Below the pieces are notes generated by a model. It worked only from the letters and a program-made list of their open reading frames with translations. It was not told the origin of the DNA and made no database searches. Made by a program: the position numbers and the translations under genes. Shown here piece after piece: positions 8,837 to 16,667 of a stretch of DNA of 64,000 nucleotides; within the stretch, counting starts at the first letter, position 1; the number at the start of each line of letters is the position of its first letter. The stretch comes from Jiangella alkaliphila (GTDB lineage Bacteria; Actinomycetota; Actinomycetes; Jiangellales; Jiangellaceae): the NCBI RefSeq assembly GCF_900105925.1, contig NZ_LT629791.1:6232001-6296000 (forward strand), read 5' to 3'.

Positions 8837-9990
8837 CCTGCCCGGCGGACCTGCTCGATCTCGACGACCAGCTCAGCGACGCCGAGCTCCGGGTACGCGA
8901 CGAGGTGCGCGGGCTCGTCGACCAGCTCCGCCCGTCGATCCCGGAGTGGTACGAGAAGGCGTACTTCCCGACCGAGATCATCCCGGAGCTGGCCCGGCTC
9001 GGGCTGCTCGGCATGGTGTACGACGGCTACGGGTGCCCCGGCCGCTCGGCCGTCGAGTACGGCCTGGCCGCCGTCGAGCTGGAAGCCGGCGACTCCGGCC
9101 TGCGCACCTTCGTCTCGGTGCAGGGATCGCTGGCGATGTCGGCGATCCACACCCACGGCTCGGAGGAGCAGAAGCGGCAGTACCTGCCGGGCATGGCGGC
9201 CGGGACGATCATCGGCTGCTTCGGCCTCACCGAACCGAACGCCGGATCCGACCCCGCCGGCATGACCACGTTCGCTCGCCGCGACGGGGACGACTGGGTC
9301 ATCAACGGCGCCAAACGCTGGATCGGGCTGGCCTCGATCGCCCACCTCGCGATCATCTGGGCGCAGACCGAGGACGGCGTCCGCGGCTTCATCGTGCCGA
9401 CGGACGCGCCCGGGTTCACCGCGACGCCGATCACGCCGAAACTGTCGCTGCGCGCGTCGATCCAGTGCGACCTCGAACTCGCCGACGTCCGCGTCCCGGC
9501 CGCGGCCCGGCTCCCCGGCGCGGCCGGCCTTCGAGGCCCGTTCGCCTGCCTGAACGATGCCCGCTACGGCATCGCCTGGGGGGTGCTCGGCGCCGCGCGG
9601 GACAGCTACCTCTCTGCGCTGCGCTACTCGCGCGAGCGCCTGCAGTTCGGCCGTCCCATCGCCTCCTTCCAGCTCACTCAGGAGAAGCTGGCGCGGATGG
9701 CGATCGGGCTGACCCAGGGCCAGCTCCTCGCGTTGCGCCTCGGCCGCCTGAAGGAGGCCGGCCGGCTGGAGCCGCAGCAGATCTCCCTCGGCAAGCTCGC
9801 CAACACGCGTACCGCGATCGAGATCGCGCGGGAGGCGCGAACCGTGCTCGGCGGCAACGGCGTCGCCGCGGAGCACTCGCCGCTGCGGCACGCGAACAAC
9901 CTCGAGTCGGTGCGGACCTACGAGGGGACCGACGAGATCCACACCCTCGTCCTCGGCCGCCACCTCACCGGCATCGCGGCGTTCCGCTGA
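8833..9990 (+). CDS. gcdH: Acyl-CoA dehydrogenase, glutaryl-CoA dehydrogenase-like
   Basis: A 385-aa FAD acyl-CoA dehydrogenase. It follows glutaryl-CoA dehydrogenases closely: CFGLTEPNAGSDPAGM, GAKRWIGLASIAHL, YSRERLQFGRPIASFQLTQ and, at the C-terminus, the catalytic glutamate in TYEGTDEIHTLVLGRHLTG. Glutaryl-CoA dehydrogenase oxidises and decarboxylates glutaryl-CoA to crotonyl-CoA, using an electron-transfer flavoprotein. Its place between an omega-aminotransferase and an aldehyde dehydrogenase, with a CaiB-type CoA-transferase nearby, supports that role. It overlaps the aminotransferase gene by 4 bp. Confidence 0.85.
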   Translation: MTCPADLLDLDDQLSDAELRVRDEVRGLVDQLRPSIPEWYEKAYFPTEIIPELARLGLLGMVYDGYGCPGRSAVEYGLAAVELEAGDSGLRTFVSVQGSLAMSAIHTHGSEEQKRQYLPGMAAGTIIGCFGLTEPNAGSDPAGMTTFARRDGDDWVINGAKRWIGLASIAHLAIIWAQTEDGVRGFIVPTDAPGFTATPITPKLSLRASIQCDLELADVRVPAAARLPGAAGLRGPFACLNDARYGIAWGVLGAARDSYLSALRYSRERLQFGRPIASFQLTQEKLARMAIGLTQGQLLALRLGRLKEAGRLEPQQISLGKLANTRTAIEIAREARTVLGGNGVAAEHSPLRHANNLESVRTYEGTDEIHTLVLGRHLTGIAAFR

Positions 9991-10033
9991 GCCGCGTCCA
10001 CCCGTCCATCGCGACCACGTCGGAAGGACCGCC

Positions 10034-11482
10034 ATGACCGTCACCATCGAGAACCTCATCGACGGCCGCCGCAGCACCGGATCCGGTGCCGAGATCCGCG
10101 ACGAGAACCCCAGCCGTCCCGACGACCTCCTAGCCACCGGGCGCGCCGCCATCGTCGAGGACGTGGACGCGGCCGTGTCCGCGGCGCGCGGCGCCGTCGC
10201 GTCATGGGCGCGCCTGCCGATGCCCGAGCGCGCCGGCGTGCTGACCCGAGCGGCCGCGATCATCGACGAGCACGCCGCCGAATGGGGCGCCGAGCTGTCC
10301 CGCGAGGAAGGGAAGACCCGGCCCGAGGGTGTCGGCGAGGTGGCCCACGCGGCGGACATCCTGCGCTACTTCGCCGGCGAGGCCACCCGGGAGCAGGGCG
10401 AGGTGTTCGCGTCGCCGCGGCCGGGGGAACGGATCCTCGTCGTGCGCCGCCCCGTGGGCGTGATCGGCGCCATCACCCCGTTCAACTTCCCGATCGCGAT
10501 CCCCGCGTGGAAGCTCGCGCCCGCCCTGGTCTACGGGAACACGCTGGTGTGGAAGCCGTCGATCTCGGTGCCGGTGCTGGCCATGCGGTTCGCGCAGGCC
10601 CTGCAGGAGGCCGGACTGCCTGCGGGGGTGCTCAACCTCGTCATCGGCGAGCCCGACGTCGGGCCGGCCCTCGTGGACCACGCCGGCATCGACGCCCTCA
10701 CCTTCACCGGGTCGACCGCCGTCGGTCGTTCGGTCGCGGCCCGGCTGGCGGCACGCGGCGTCCCGTTCGCCGGCGAGATGGGCGGCAAGAACGCCGCCGT
10801 CGTCCTGCCCGACGCCGACCTCGAGCTGGCCGTCGAGCAGGTCGCTCGCGGCGCGTTCCGGGCGACTGGACAGAAGTGCACCGCCACGTCACGGGTGATC
10901 GTCGACACGACGATCGCCGACGAGTTCCTCGCCCGGTTCGCCGAGCGCGCGGCCGCGGTCCGGGTCGGCGATGCCCTGGCCGACGGTGTCGACATGGGAC
11001 CACTGGTCCACGCACAGGCCAAGCAGCGGGTGACCGAGGCGATCGGCCGGGCGAGGTCGGACGGCCTGGCCGGCGTGTACGTCCCCGCGCCGTACACCGA
11101 GGGCGACCTCGCCGCGGGCCACTTCGTCCCGCCGGCCGTGTTCGAGCTGCCCGACGAGCGCCACGAACTGTGGTCACGCGAGCTGTTCGGCCCTGTCGTC
11201 GGTGTACGCCGCGCGGACGACACCGCACACGCGATGCGACTCGCCAACGACAGCGACTACGGACTGTCGGCCGCGCTGTTCACCCGCGACCTGGACCAGG
11301 CCCTGGCCGCGATCGACGATCTGCACGTCGGCGTCCTGCACGTGAACTCCGAATCGGCCGGAGCGGACCTGCACGTGCCGTTCGGCGGCATGAAGGGCAG
11401 CGGCCTCGGACCCCGCGAACAGGGCGGCACGGCCCGCGACTTCGTCACGGAGACGACCACCGTCTACCTGCGCGGAGCTTGA
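10034..11482 (+). CDS. NAD(P)-dependent aldehyde dehydrogenase (semialdehyde type)
   Basis: A 482-aa aldehyde dehydrogenase with the general-base glutamate in GEMGGKNAAVV and the nucleophilic cysteine in GQKCTATSRVI. ITPFNFPIAIPAWKLAPAL and the cofactor motif FTGSTAVGRS are also clear. The GQKCTATSR active site resembles 2-oxoglutarate-semialdehyde dehydrogenases of the YcbD type more than classic GabD. In this context the substrate is probably glutarate semialdehyde (or succinate semialdehyde) made by the aminotransferase. The start ATG follows AAGGA by six bases, and the gene lies 43 bp after gcdH in the same operon. Confidence 0.86.
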   Translation: MTVTIENLIDGRRSTGSGAEIRDENPSRPDDLLATGRAAIVEDVDAAVSAARGAVASWARLPMPERAGVLTRAAAIIDEHAAEWGAELSREEGKTRPEGVGEVAHAADILRYFAGEATREQGEVFASPRPGERILVVRRPVGVIGAITPFNFPIAIPAWKLAPALVYGNTLVWKPSISVPVLAMRFAQALQEAGLPAGVLNLVIGEPDVGPALVDHAGIDALTFTGSTAVGRSVAARLAARGVPFAGEMGGKNAAVVLPDADLELAVEQVARGAFRATGQKCTATSRVIVDTTIADEFLARFAERAAAVRVGDALADGVDMGPLVHAQAKQRVTEAIGRARSDGLAGVYVPAPYTEGDLAAGHFVPPAVFELPDERHELWSRELFGPVVGVRRADDTAHAMRLANDSDYGLSAALFTRDLDQALAAIDDLHVGVLHVNSESAGADLHVPFGGMKGSGLGPREQGGTARDFVTETTTVYLRGA

Positions 11483-11505
11483 GCCCCGAGGATCCGATCG
11501 ACCGG

Positions 11506-11529
11506 GATGCGGCACGTCGATGCCGCATC
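11506..11529 (+). terminator. Probable terminator of the aminotransferase operon
   Basis: A perfect 9-bp stem (GATGCGGCA / TGCCGCATC) with a 6-base loop starts 23 bp after the aldehyde dehydrogenase stop. There is no U-tract, as is common in high-GC actinomycetes. Confidence 0.55.
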
Positions 11530-11563
11530 GCCTGACTCACCGGTCGCGGCGTATGCCGTCGAC

Positions 11564-11580
11564 TCACCCCGTCGGGGTGA
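11564..11580. promoter_or_regulatory. Regulon palindrome, copy 1
   Basis: Perfect palindrome TCACCCC-GTC-GGGGTGA. It shares the CACCC-N5-GGGTG core found ahead of the other units to 27.6 kb. It lies 87 bp before the 18-aa open frame and 146 bp before the membrane-protein start. Confidence 0.7.
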
Positions 11581-11667
11581 TTCAGGCCGCAAGGACGTGG
11601 CGCAAGGTTGTTGGCGACATCGCGAGCAGCCGGGCGCGGCGCGCCCACCGACGCCGGAGGAGGCCCG

Positions 11668-11724
11668 ATGGAGAACGATCCGCAATTGGACCTGTTCCGG
11701 ATTCTTGCCACCCTGCGGGCCTGA
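11668..11724 (+). CDS. Possible 18-aa leader peptide
   Basis: A small frame encoding MENDPQLDLFRILATLRA, with a strong ribosome-binding site (GGAGGAGG, about four bases upstream). Its stop is two bases before the ATG of the following membrane protein, which itself lacks a separate strong site. This layout suggests translational coupling through a leader peptide. The alternative is that it simply delivers ribosomes to the next start; conservation is unknown. Confidence 0.45.
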   Translation: MENDPQLDLFRILATLRA

Positions 11725-11726
11725 CC

Positions 11727-12386
11727 ATGGGGATGCCGATGCCGGAGGCCGATGACGACGCGAGCGGCGGGGGCCGCGCGGACGTCCGTGAACTGGTGGC
11801 CGTCGTGGTGCTCTCCGTCACGGCGGTGCTCACCGCGTGGAGCGGTTTCGAGGCGAGCAAGTGGGGCGGCGAGATGTCCATCGCCTTCTCTCAGGCGTCG
11901 GCCGCGCGGATCGAGGCCTCGCGCTTCGCGGCGGAGGCCGATGCGGCACGCAACTTCGACCTCGACATCTTCGGGGTATACGTCCAGGCGGTCGCCGACG
12001 GTGACGACGTCTTGCGCGAGTTCGTCGAGACCCGGTTCACCGATCATTTTGCCGTCGCCTTCGACGCCTGGACGGCGATGTCGCCGCTGGAGAACCCGGA
12101 CGCGCCCAAGGGCCCGTTCGCGCTTCCGGAGTACCAACCACCGGGCGAGGCGGAGGCAGTCGAGGCTGACGCTCGCGCCGACACACTGTTCGCGAAGGCG
12201 TTGGACAACAATCAGCGTGGTGACGACTACACGCTGCTGACCGTGCTCTTCGCGCTCGTGCTGTTCTTCACCGCGGTGTCGCAGCGACTGCGTTCGCGGA
12301 CCCTGACCTGGGTAGTACTCGGTGGCGCGATGACCTTGCTGCTGGTTGGCATCGGCTTCCTGATCGCCTTCCCGAAGATCATCTGA
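11727..12386 (+). CDS. Conserved membrane protein with paired C-terminal helices
   Basis: A 219-aa protein not assigned to a named family. One hydrophobic segment lies near the N-terminus (LVAVVVLSVTAVLTAWSGF, about residues 24-42). It is followed by about 110 mostly polar residues and two C-terminal helices (about 160-180 and 187-215) separated by basic residues. The middle segment (ASKWGGEMSIAFSQASAARIEASRFAAEAD) could form a helical extracytoplasmic domain. It is the first unit of the palindrome-marked region, with the 18-aa frame immediately upstream. Confidence 0.75.
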   Translation: MGMPMPEADDDASGGGRADVRELVAVVVLSVTAVLTAWSGFEASKWGGEMSIAFSQASAARIEASRFAAEADAARNFDLDIFGVYVQAVADGDDVLREFVETRFTDHFAVAFDAWTAMSPLENPDAPKGPFALPEYQPPGEAEAVEADARADTLFAKALDNNQRGDDYTLLTVLFALVLFFTAVSQRLRSRTLTWVVLGGAMTLLLVGIGFLIAFPKII

Positions 12387-12433
12387 GGCGCGCGCCCAGT
12401 TCCCCCGCACGTGCGGCGTCGACAGGCCCTTAT

Positions 12434-12448
12434 CACCCCGGCCGGGTG
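12434..12448. promoter_or_regulatory. Regulon palindrome, copy 2
   Basis: CACCC-CGGCC-GGGTG, 70 bp before the start codon of the DUF6069-like gene. The same distance is seen for the copy ahead of the first SulP gene. Confidence 0.7.
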
Positions 12449-12518
12449 GTTCGGCCGCATCGGTCTGCCAGGAACGTGTGGCGAGTAGCCGATTCGATCC
12501 GATCAGGAGGCACCAGTC

Positions 12519-12992
12519 ATGACCGACGCGACAACACCGCCTCGGCGGCCAGTGGACGCGGCCCGGCTTTGGTCCGGTGGTGGCGCGACCGCGCTCGTCG
12601 CCGCCCTGATCGCAGTTGCCGGCATCGTGATCGCACGCGGCGTCTTCGACGTGCCCGTGCTGGCGCCGGAGGGTGACGGCGCGTGGGGAGACGCGAACAC
12701 CTGGTGGTACGCGGCGGCGGCGGCGTGCGTCGCGTTGCTCGCGACTGCCCTCGTGCATGCCTTGATCGTGAGCACCCCTCAGCCGTTGCGGTTCTTCAGC
12801 TGGGTGATCGGGCTGGCGACCGTCATCGCCGGCGTCGCTCCGTTCGTGCCGGACGCTCAGCTCTCGGCGAAGGTCGCGACCAGTGTCATCAACGTCGTGC
12901 TCGGCATCGCGATCGGGACGTTGGTGACATCCGTCGCGCGTAGCGCCATGCGAGCCGCGCGACGACGCGGCGACACCCAGCAGCGCCCGTAG
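12519..12992 (+). CDS. DUF6069-like four-helix membrane protein
   Basis: A 157-aa integral membrane protein with four hydrophobic segments (about residues 22-42, 66-88, 95-115 and 118-140) and a basic C-terminus. The pattern, including the extracytoplasmic loop after helix 1 (FDVPVLAPEGDG) and the APFVP motif, resembles DUF6069 proteins of actinomycetes; function unknown. AGGAGG lies eight bases before the ATG. It is preceded by a regulon palindrome and ends at a shared hairpin with the convergent DUF1269 gene. Confidence 0.75.
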   Translation: MTDATTPPRRPVDAARLWSGGGATALVAALIAVAGIVIARGVFDVPVLAPEGDGAWGDANTWWYAAAAACVALLATALVHALIVSTPQPLRFFSWVIGLATVIAGVAPFVPDAQLSAKVATSVINVVLGIAIGTLVTSVARSAMRAARRRGDTQQRP

Positions 12993-13010
12993 GTCCGCAC
13001 GACGAACGGC

Positions 13011-13040
13011 CGGCCGATCCGCCCCTCGGCGGATCGGCCG
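13011..13040. terminator. Bidirectional terminator hairpin
   Basis: A 13-bp perfect stem (CGGCCGATCCGCC and its complement) with a four-base CCTC loop lies between the convergent ends of the DUF6069-like gene (12992) and the DUF1269 gene (13069). Confidence 0.75.
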
Positions 13041-13068
13041 TCGCGCACCCCCAGCGCAGAGGATCGGC

Positions 13069-13560
13069 TCACTCGCCGAACGCCTCGCGCAGCGACGCCT
13101 CCTGCTCGTTCGAGAGGTTCGTGTGGATCAGCTCGGGGTGCAGTCCCGACTCCTCGAACGCCTGGAGGACCTTGTCCTGCACGGCGTCTCCGGTCAGCGC
13201 GAACAGCGCCGAGGTCCCAGGCGTCACCTGCTCGCGCACCTGCTTGATGAAGCTGTCGTCGATGCCCACATCGGTCATGGACCCGGCGAGGGCGCCGGTG
13301 GCCGCGCCGATGGCCGCCCCGAGCAACGGGACGAAGAAGAGCAAGCCGAACAGGAACCCCCAGAACGAACCGCCCAGCGCGCCGGCGCCGGTCATGCTCC
13401 TCAGCTGACGGGTCTTGGGCTTCTTCTTCCCCGGCTCCCACGAGACGGTCGCGGCATCGTGGACTCGGATGAGTTCCTGTTTCTGGAGCGATTCGAGAAG
13501 GTCGACGGAACGGTCGGCCGCAGTGGGATCGTCGAACGTCCAGACGGTGAACGTGGCCAT
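13069..13560 (-). CDS. DUF1269 family protein
   Basis: A 163-aa protein of the DUF1269 family. An N-terminal alpha/beta part (about residues 1-55) is followed by a glycine-rich hydrophobic hairpin (GALGGSFWGFLFGLLFFVPL and AAIGAATGALAGS, about 60-95) and a C-terminal segment with the family VTPGTSALFALTGDAV pattern. The glycine-rich segment probably inserts in the membrane. The start at ATG 13560 gives the normal family N-terminus (MATFTVWTFDD) and has AAGGAG ten bases upstream. Function is not known; DUF1269 genes are often stress-associated. A regulon palindrome lies 68 bp upstream. Confidence 0.85.
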   Translation of the reverse strand: MATFTVWTFDDPTAADRSVDLLESLQKQELIRVHDAATVSWEPGKKKPKTRQLRSMTGAGALGGSFWGFLFGLLFFVPLLGAAIGAATGALAGSMTDVGIDDSFIKQVREQVTPGTSALFALTGDAVQDKVLQAFEESGLHPELIHTNLSNEQEASLREAFGE

Positions 13561-13628
13561 GGGCGGGCTCCTTGTCGTCGGATCGTCATCTCGTCCACAT
13601 CGTGCGTGGACCGAGCCGGCCCCGACCC

Positions 13629-13643
13629 CACCCCAACGGGGTG
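13629..13643. promoter_or_regulatory. Regulon palindrome, copy 3
   Basis: CACCC-CAACG-GGGTG, 68 bp before the start of the leftward DUF1269 gene. Confidence 0.7.
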
Positions 13644-13680
13644 AGAGCCGCACCGGACAAGTTCCCGGCGGGAACCTCGG

Positions 13681-13881
13681 TCAGTCCGGCAGCTGGCGCA
13701 TCTCGACGACCGTGATGCCGAGGTCCTCGAAGCGCTCCAGCAGTTCGCGTACCCGCGCGTCGTCCTCGACGGGGCCGTGCAACGACGTGCCGCCGGTCCG
13801 CGCCCTGGTGGCCGTCAGCTCGGGGAACGCGGCCTCGACGGTCTCGGAGACGGTGCCCGCGACCAGGAACTCGTATCGCAT
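13681..13881 (-). CDS. Small conserved alpha/beta protein (66 aa)
   Basis: A 66-aa protein beginning MRYEFLVAGTVSETVEAAFP and ending GITVVEMRQLPD. The alternating strands and helices suggest a small ferredoxin-like beta-alpha-beta fold, and similar short proteins are common in actinomycetes without a known role. I place the start at ATG 13881, where GGAAGG lies upstream; an in-frame ATG at 13929 would give 82 aa but sits almost against the palindrome. A regulon palindrome lies 64 bp upstream. Confidence 0.7.
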   Translation of the reverse strand: MRYEFLVAGTVSETVEAAFPELTATRARTGGTSLHGPVEDDARVRELLERFEDLGITVVEMRQLPD

Positions 13882-13945
13882 GACCCCCCACCTTCCGTGC
13901 ACCGCCGGTATCGTCAGGGTCGCCGTCATCCACGGCTGTTCCCCT

Positions 13946-13960
13946 CACCCGCAACGGGTG
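13946..13960. promoter_or_regulatory. Regulon palindrome, copy 4
   Basis: CACCC-GCAAC-GGGTG in the divergent region between the 66-aa gene (64 bp away) and the MalT/LuxR-type regulator (108 bp away). If that regulator binds these sites, this copy would give autoregulation. Confidence 0.7.
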
Positions 13961-13980
13961 AACCTGCTCCGGCTGGCCGA

Positions 13981-13998
13981 CCAATTTCGCGAATTTGG
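13981..13998. promoter_or_regulatory. Imperfect palindrome and possible promoter ahead of the LuxR-type gene
   Basis: CCAATTTCGCGAATTTGG is an 18-bp near-palindrome (two mismatched positions) in an unusually AT-rich patch. Downstream, TTGCAA (14008) and a CATATAGG stretch about 17 bases later could form a sigma-70-type promoter for the regulator starting at 14069. Confidence 0.4.
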
Positions 13999-14068
13999 TG
14001 GTTCCTGTTGCAACGGCGCGGTTCGATGTCATATAGGGCGGGCCAGACCTGGTGGGGGTGACGGCACT

Positions 14069-16663
14069 GTGACAGCGACCGACACGCTATCGACGCGAGT
14101 CCAACGACGCCGGCTGCTCGGACGCATCGCGACCGACGTGGAGGCGGGGGCGAACATCATCACGCTGTCGGCGCCACCCGGCGCAGGCAAGACGACGACC
14201 CTCGAGCAGTGGCTCGGCTTGCGGCGCGAGTGCGGGGACGTGGTGCTGGCCTTGCCCAGCGCTCACGCCGACGCGGCCGGTGACCTCTGGCCTAGTCTGG
14301 TGACCGCGATCCGGTCAGATGCTCCGCCGACCGAGGATCCGGCGATCCGGAGGGCGTTGAGCCAGGTGGTACACGCTTCCGCGGCCGGCGTCCCCCCGAG
14401 GACGACGGAGCCGTTCCAGGATGTGCCGTCGTCGATCTGGATCCTGGTCGACGATGCCCAGGAATGGTCGGACAGGCGAGCCCTCCAGCAACTCAGCCGG
14501 GTCCTGTCAGCAGCTCAACCGGCCATGCGCGTCGCCATCGGCGCCCGCTATACCCCGCATGGCCTGCTGTCGACCTTGCTGCTCGAAGGCGTGGCCAAGG
14601 AGTACCGGCTCGCCGACCTGGTCTTCGATCGGGACGAGGCCCGCGAACTCCTGGCGCTCGAGGAGGTGGTCCTGTCCGACGGCGACCTTGACACGCTGCT
14701 GCGGCGGACCGACGGCTGGGCGGCGGGCCTGCGTCTGGCCGCGCTCGCCCTGGCCCACGAGTCCGACCGGCCGACCTTCGTCCGGAACTTCGCCGGCACG
14801 GACCGGACGGTGGGCGACTATCTCGTCTCGGAGGTGCTGTCCCGCCTTCCTCCGGACCACATGGAGGTCCTGCTCGACGTGTCTGCCGCCGACCGGGTCA
14901 ACCTCGACCTCGCCCGGCTCCTGGCCGGGCGGCCCAGCGCCGGCGCGCTGATCCAGGAGCTGGTCGAGACCAACGCGCTGGTGCAGCCCGTCCACAACGA
15001 TCCGGACTGGTACGAACTACACCCGCTCCTGAGGAGCTACCTGCGGGCGGAGTCGCGGCGTCGCGACGAGGCCCGGCACCGGCGCCACCAGGCAGTCGCG
15101 ACAGACTGGTTCGAACGGGCCGGCGACGTGCGCCGCGCGATCCACCATGCCGTCGCCGCCACCGACTGGGCCCGGGTCGAGTCGCTGATCGCGACGCCCT
15201 GTGTGCGCCTCGTCATGACCGACGGGCCGCAGGCGATGCGCGACATCCTGCGCGAGCTGCCGGCCTGGCTCCAGACCCAGCCATCGATCGCGGGCGCCGC
15301 CGCTCTGACGGCCATCCTCGACAACAACCAGGCCGCCGCCGACCTGGACCTTGCTGTCGTGGACGCAGCGGACGAGGACGCCGCCCGGCGTCTCGCGTTC
15401 CGGGCGATCGCCACCCTGTCCTCGGCACGGACCCGGCCGGCGGACCGTGACGCCGTGGCCGACGCGCTAGGGTCGCTGGATCTCGTGCCAGGTGACGAAC
15501 CGGACCTGGCGATACTCGGCCGGTCGCTGGCGGCGATGGCGCTGGCCATGACCGGCGACCTGGAAGCGGCCGACCGGACCGCTCGCGCCACGGCACAGAT
15601 CGCCCGCAGCCATGGGCTGGACTTCCTGCTGTTCCAGACTCTCAGTGCCCTCTGCGCCGTCAGCGCCTTCGGGTGTGATTTCGTCGCCGTCCGCGGGTAC
15701 GCCCACGAGGCGATCGACCTGGCGAGTCGACGCGGCTGGGATCGGCATCCACGGCTGGCACAGTTCTACGGGGACCTGGCCGCCGCCGAGTGGCAGCGCT
15801 GTGACGAGGCGATGGCGGCCGAGTATGCGCGTGCGGCGGCCGATGTCGCCGATTCCGACGCCGATCCGCTCAGTGCCGCCGCGGCCCGATGCATCTACGA
15901 CCTCACCGTCGCGGTACCCGACACGGGACTCGATCTCACCGCCGCCGGCCACCTGCACGCGTTCAACGAGCTGTGGCCGCTGCTCCCCCCGCCGACGGTG
16001 GCCCTCAACGCCTGCTTCGAGCTGATGGTCAGCCTCCGATCGCACGAGATGGAACTGGCCGGCGCCATCGTCCGCCGGGCCGAGGAGATCATCCCCGACG
16101 CACCGGACGTCCACGTGCTCAGGGCGATGAGGCACCTCTACCAGGGACATGAGGCCGCGGCACGGCAGGATCTCGAACCGGTCCTCGACGACGAGCTCAC
16201 CTGCATGACGCCATGGACGAGCGCGATCGCCTGGACGGTCGCCGCACACCTCGCCGACGAGGCCGGCGAGCCGGCCCGTGCTCACGACGCGCTGCTCGAG
16301 GCGTTGCGACTGGCCGAGCCCGGCCGCCTCATGCGCGGTCTGCTGGACGCGACGCCGTCGGCACGCGGGCTCCTCCTGCGCAACCGGGGCCGGTTCGGCC
16401 GGCACGAGACGTTCGTTACCGACCTCCTGGGGTTCGCGGAGGACCGGCCTCATCGTCTCGATGGAACCGGGCTGGTGCTCACGGATCGGGAGGCGGAGGT
16501 GCTGCGCGACCTGCCGTCGATGCTGTCGCTGCGCGAGATCGCGGACGCGCACGTCGTGAGCATCAACACGGTGAAGTCGCACCTGAAGTCCGTCTATCGC
16601 AAGCTCGGTGTCACCTCACGGCGCGAGGCAGTCACCCAGGCCCGCGAACTCGGCCTGGTCTGA
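14069..16663 (+). CDS. MalT/LuxR-type ATP-dependent transcriptional regulator
   Basis: An 864-aa STAND-class regulator. It has an N-terminal NTPase with Walker A (SAPPGAGKTT, residues 34-43) and Walker B (WILVDDAQEW, about 125-134), and RTDGWAAGLRLAALAL is a MalT-type signature. A long helical repeat (TPR-like) region spans about 340-790. The C-terminal LuxR helix-turn-helix contains LTDREAEVLRDL and VSINTVKSHLKSVYRKLGVT (about 805-864). The GTG start is preceded by GGTGGGGGTG. It is the only regulator in the block where CACCC-N5-GGGTG palindromes mark each unit. It ends four bases from the convergent MscS gene. The activating ligand is unknown. Confidence 0.9.
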   Translation: MTATDTLSTRVQRRRLLGRIATDVEAGANIITLSAPPGAGKTTTLEQWLGLRRECGDVVLALPSAHADAAGDLWPSLVTAIRSDAPPTEDPAIRRALSQVVHASAAGVPPRTTEPFQDVPSSIWILVDDAQEWSDRRALQQLSRVLSAAQPAMRVAIGARYTPHGLLSTLLLEGVAKEYRLADLVFDRDEARELLALEEVVLSDGDLDTLLRRTDGWAAGLRLAALALAHESDRPTFVRNFAGTDRTVGDYLVSEVLSRLPPDHMEVLLDVSAADRVNLDLARLLAGRPSAGALIQELVETNALVQPVHNDPDWYELHPLLRSYLRAESRRRDEARHRRHQAVATDWFERAGDVRRAIHHAVAATDWARVESLIATPCVRLVMTDGPQAMRDILRELPAWLQTQPSIAGAAALTAILDNNQAAADLDLAVVDAADEDAARRLAFRAIATLSSARTRPADRDAVADALGSLDLVPGDEPDLAILGRSLAAMALAMTGDLEAADRTARATAQIARSHGLDFLLFQTLSALCAVSAFGCDFVAVRGYAHEAIDLASRRGWDRHPRLAQFYGDLAAAEWQRCDEAMAAEYARAAADVADSDADPLSAAAARCIYDLTVAVPDTGLDLTAAGHLHAFNELWPLLPPPTVALNACFELMVSLRSHEMELAGAIVRRAEEIIPDAPDVHVLRAMRHLYQGHEAAARQDLEPVLDDELTCMTPWTSAIAWTVAAHLADEAGEPARAHDALLEALRLAEPGRLMRGLLDATPSARGLLLRNRGRFGRHETFVTDLLGFAEDRPHRLDGTGLVLTDREAEVLRDLPSMLSLREIADAHVVSINTVKSHLKSVYRKLGVTSRREAVTQARELGLV

Positions 16664-16667
16664 TCCC

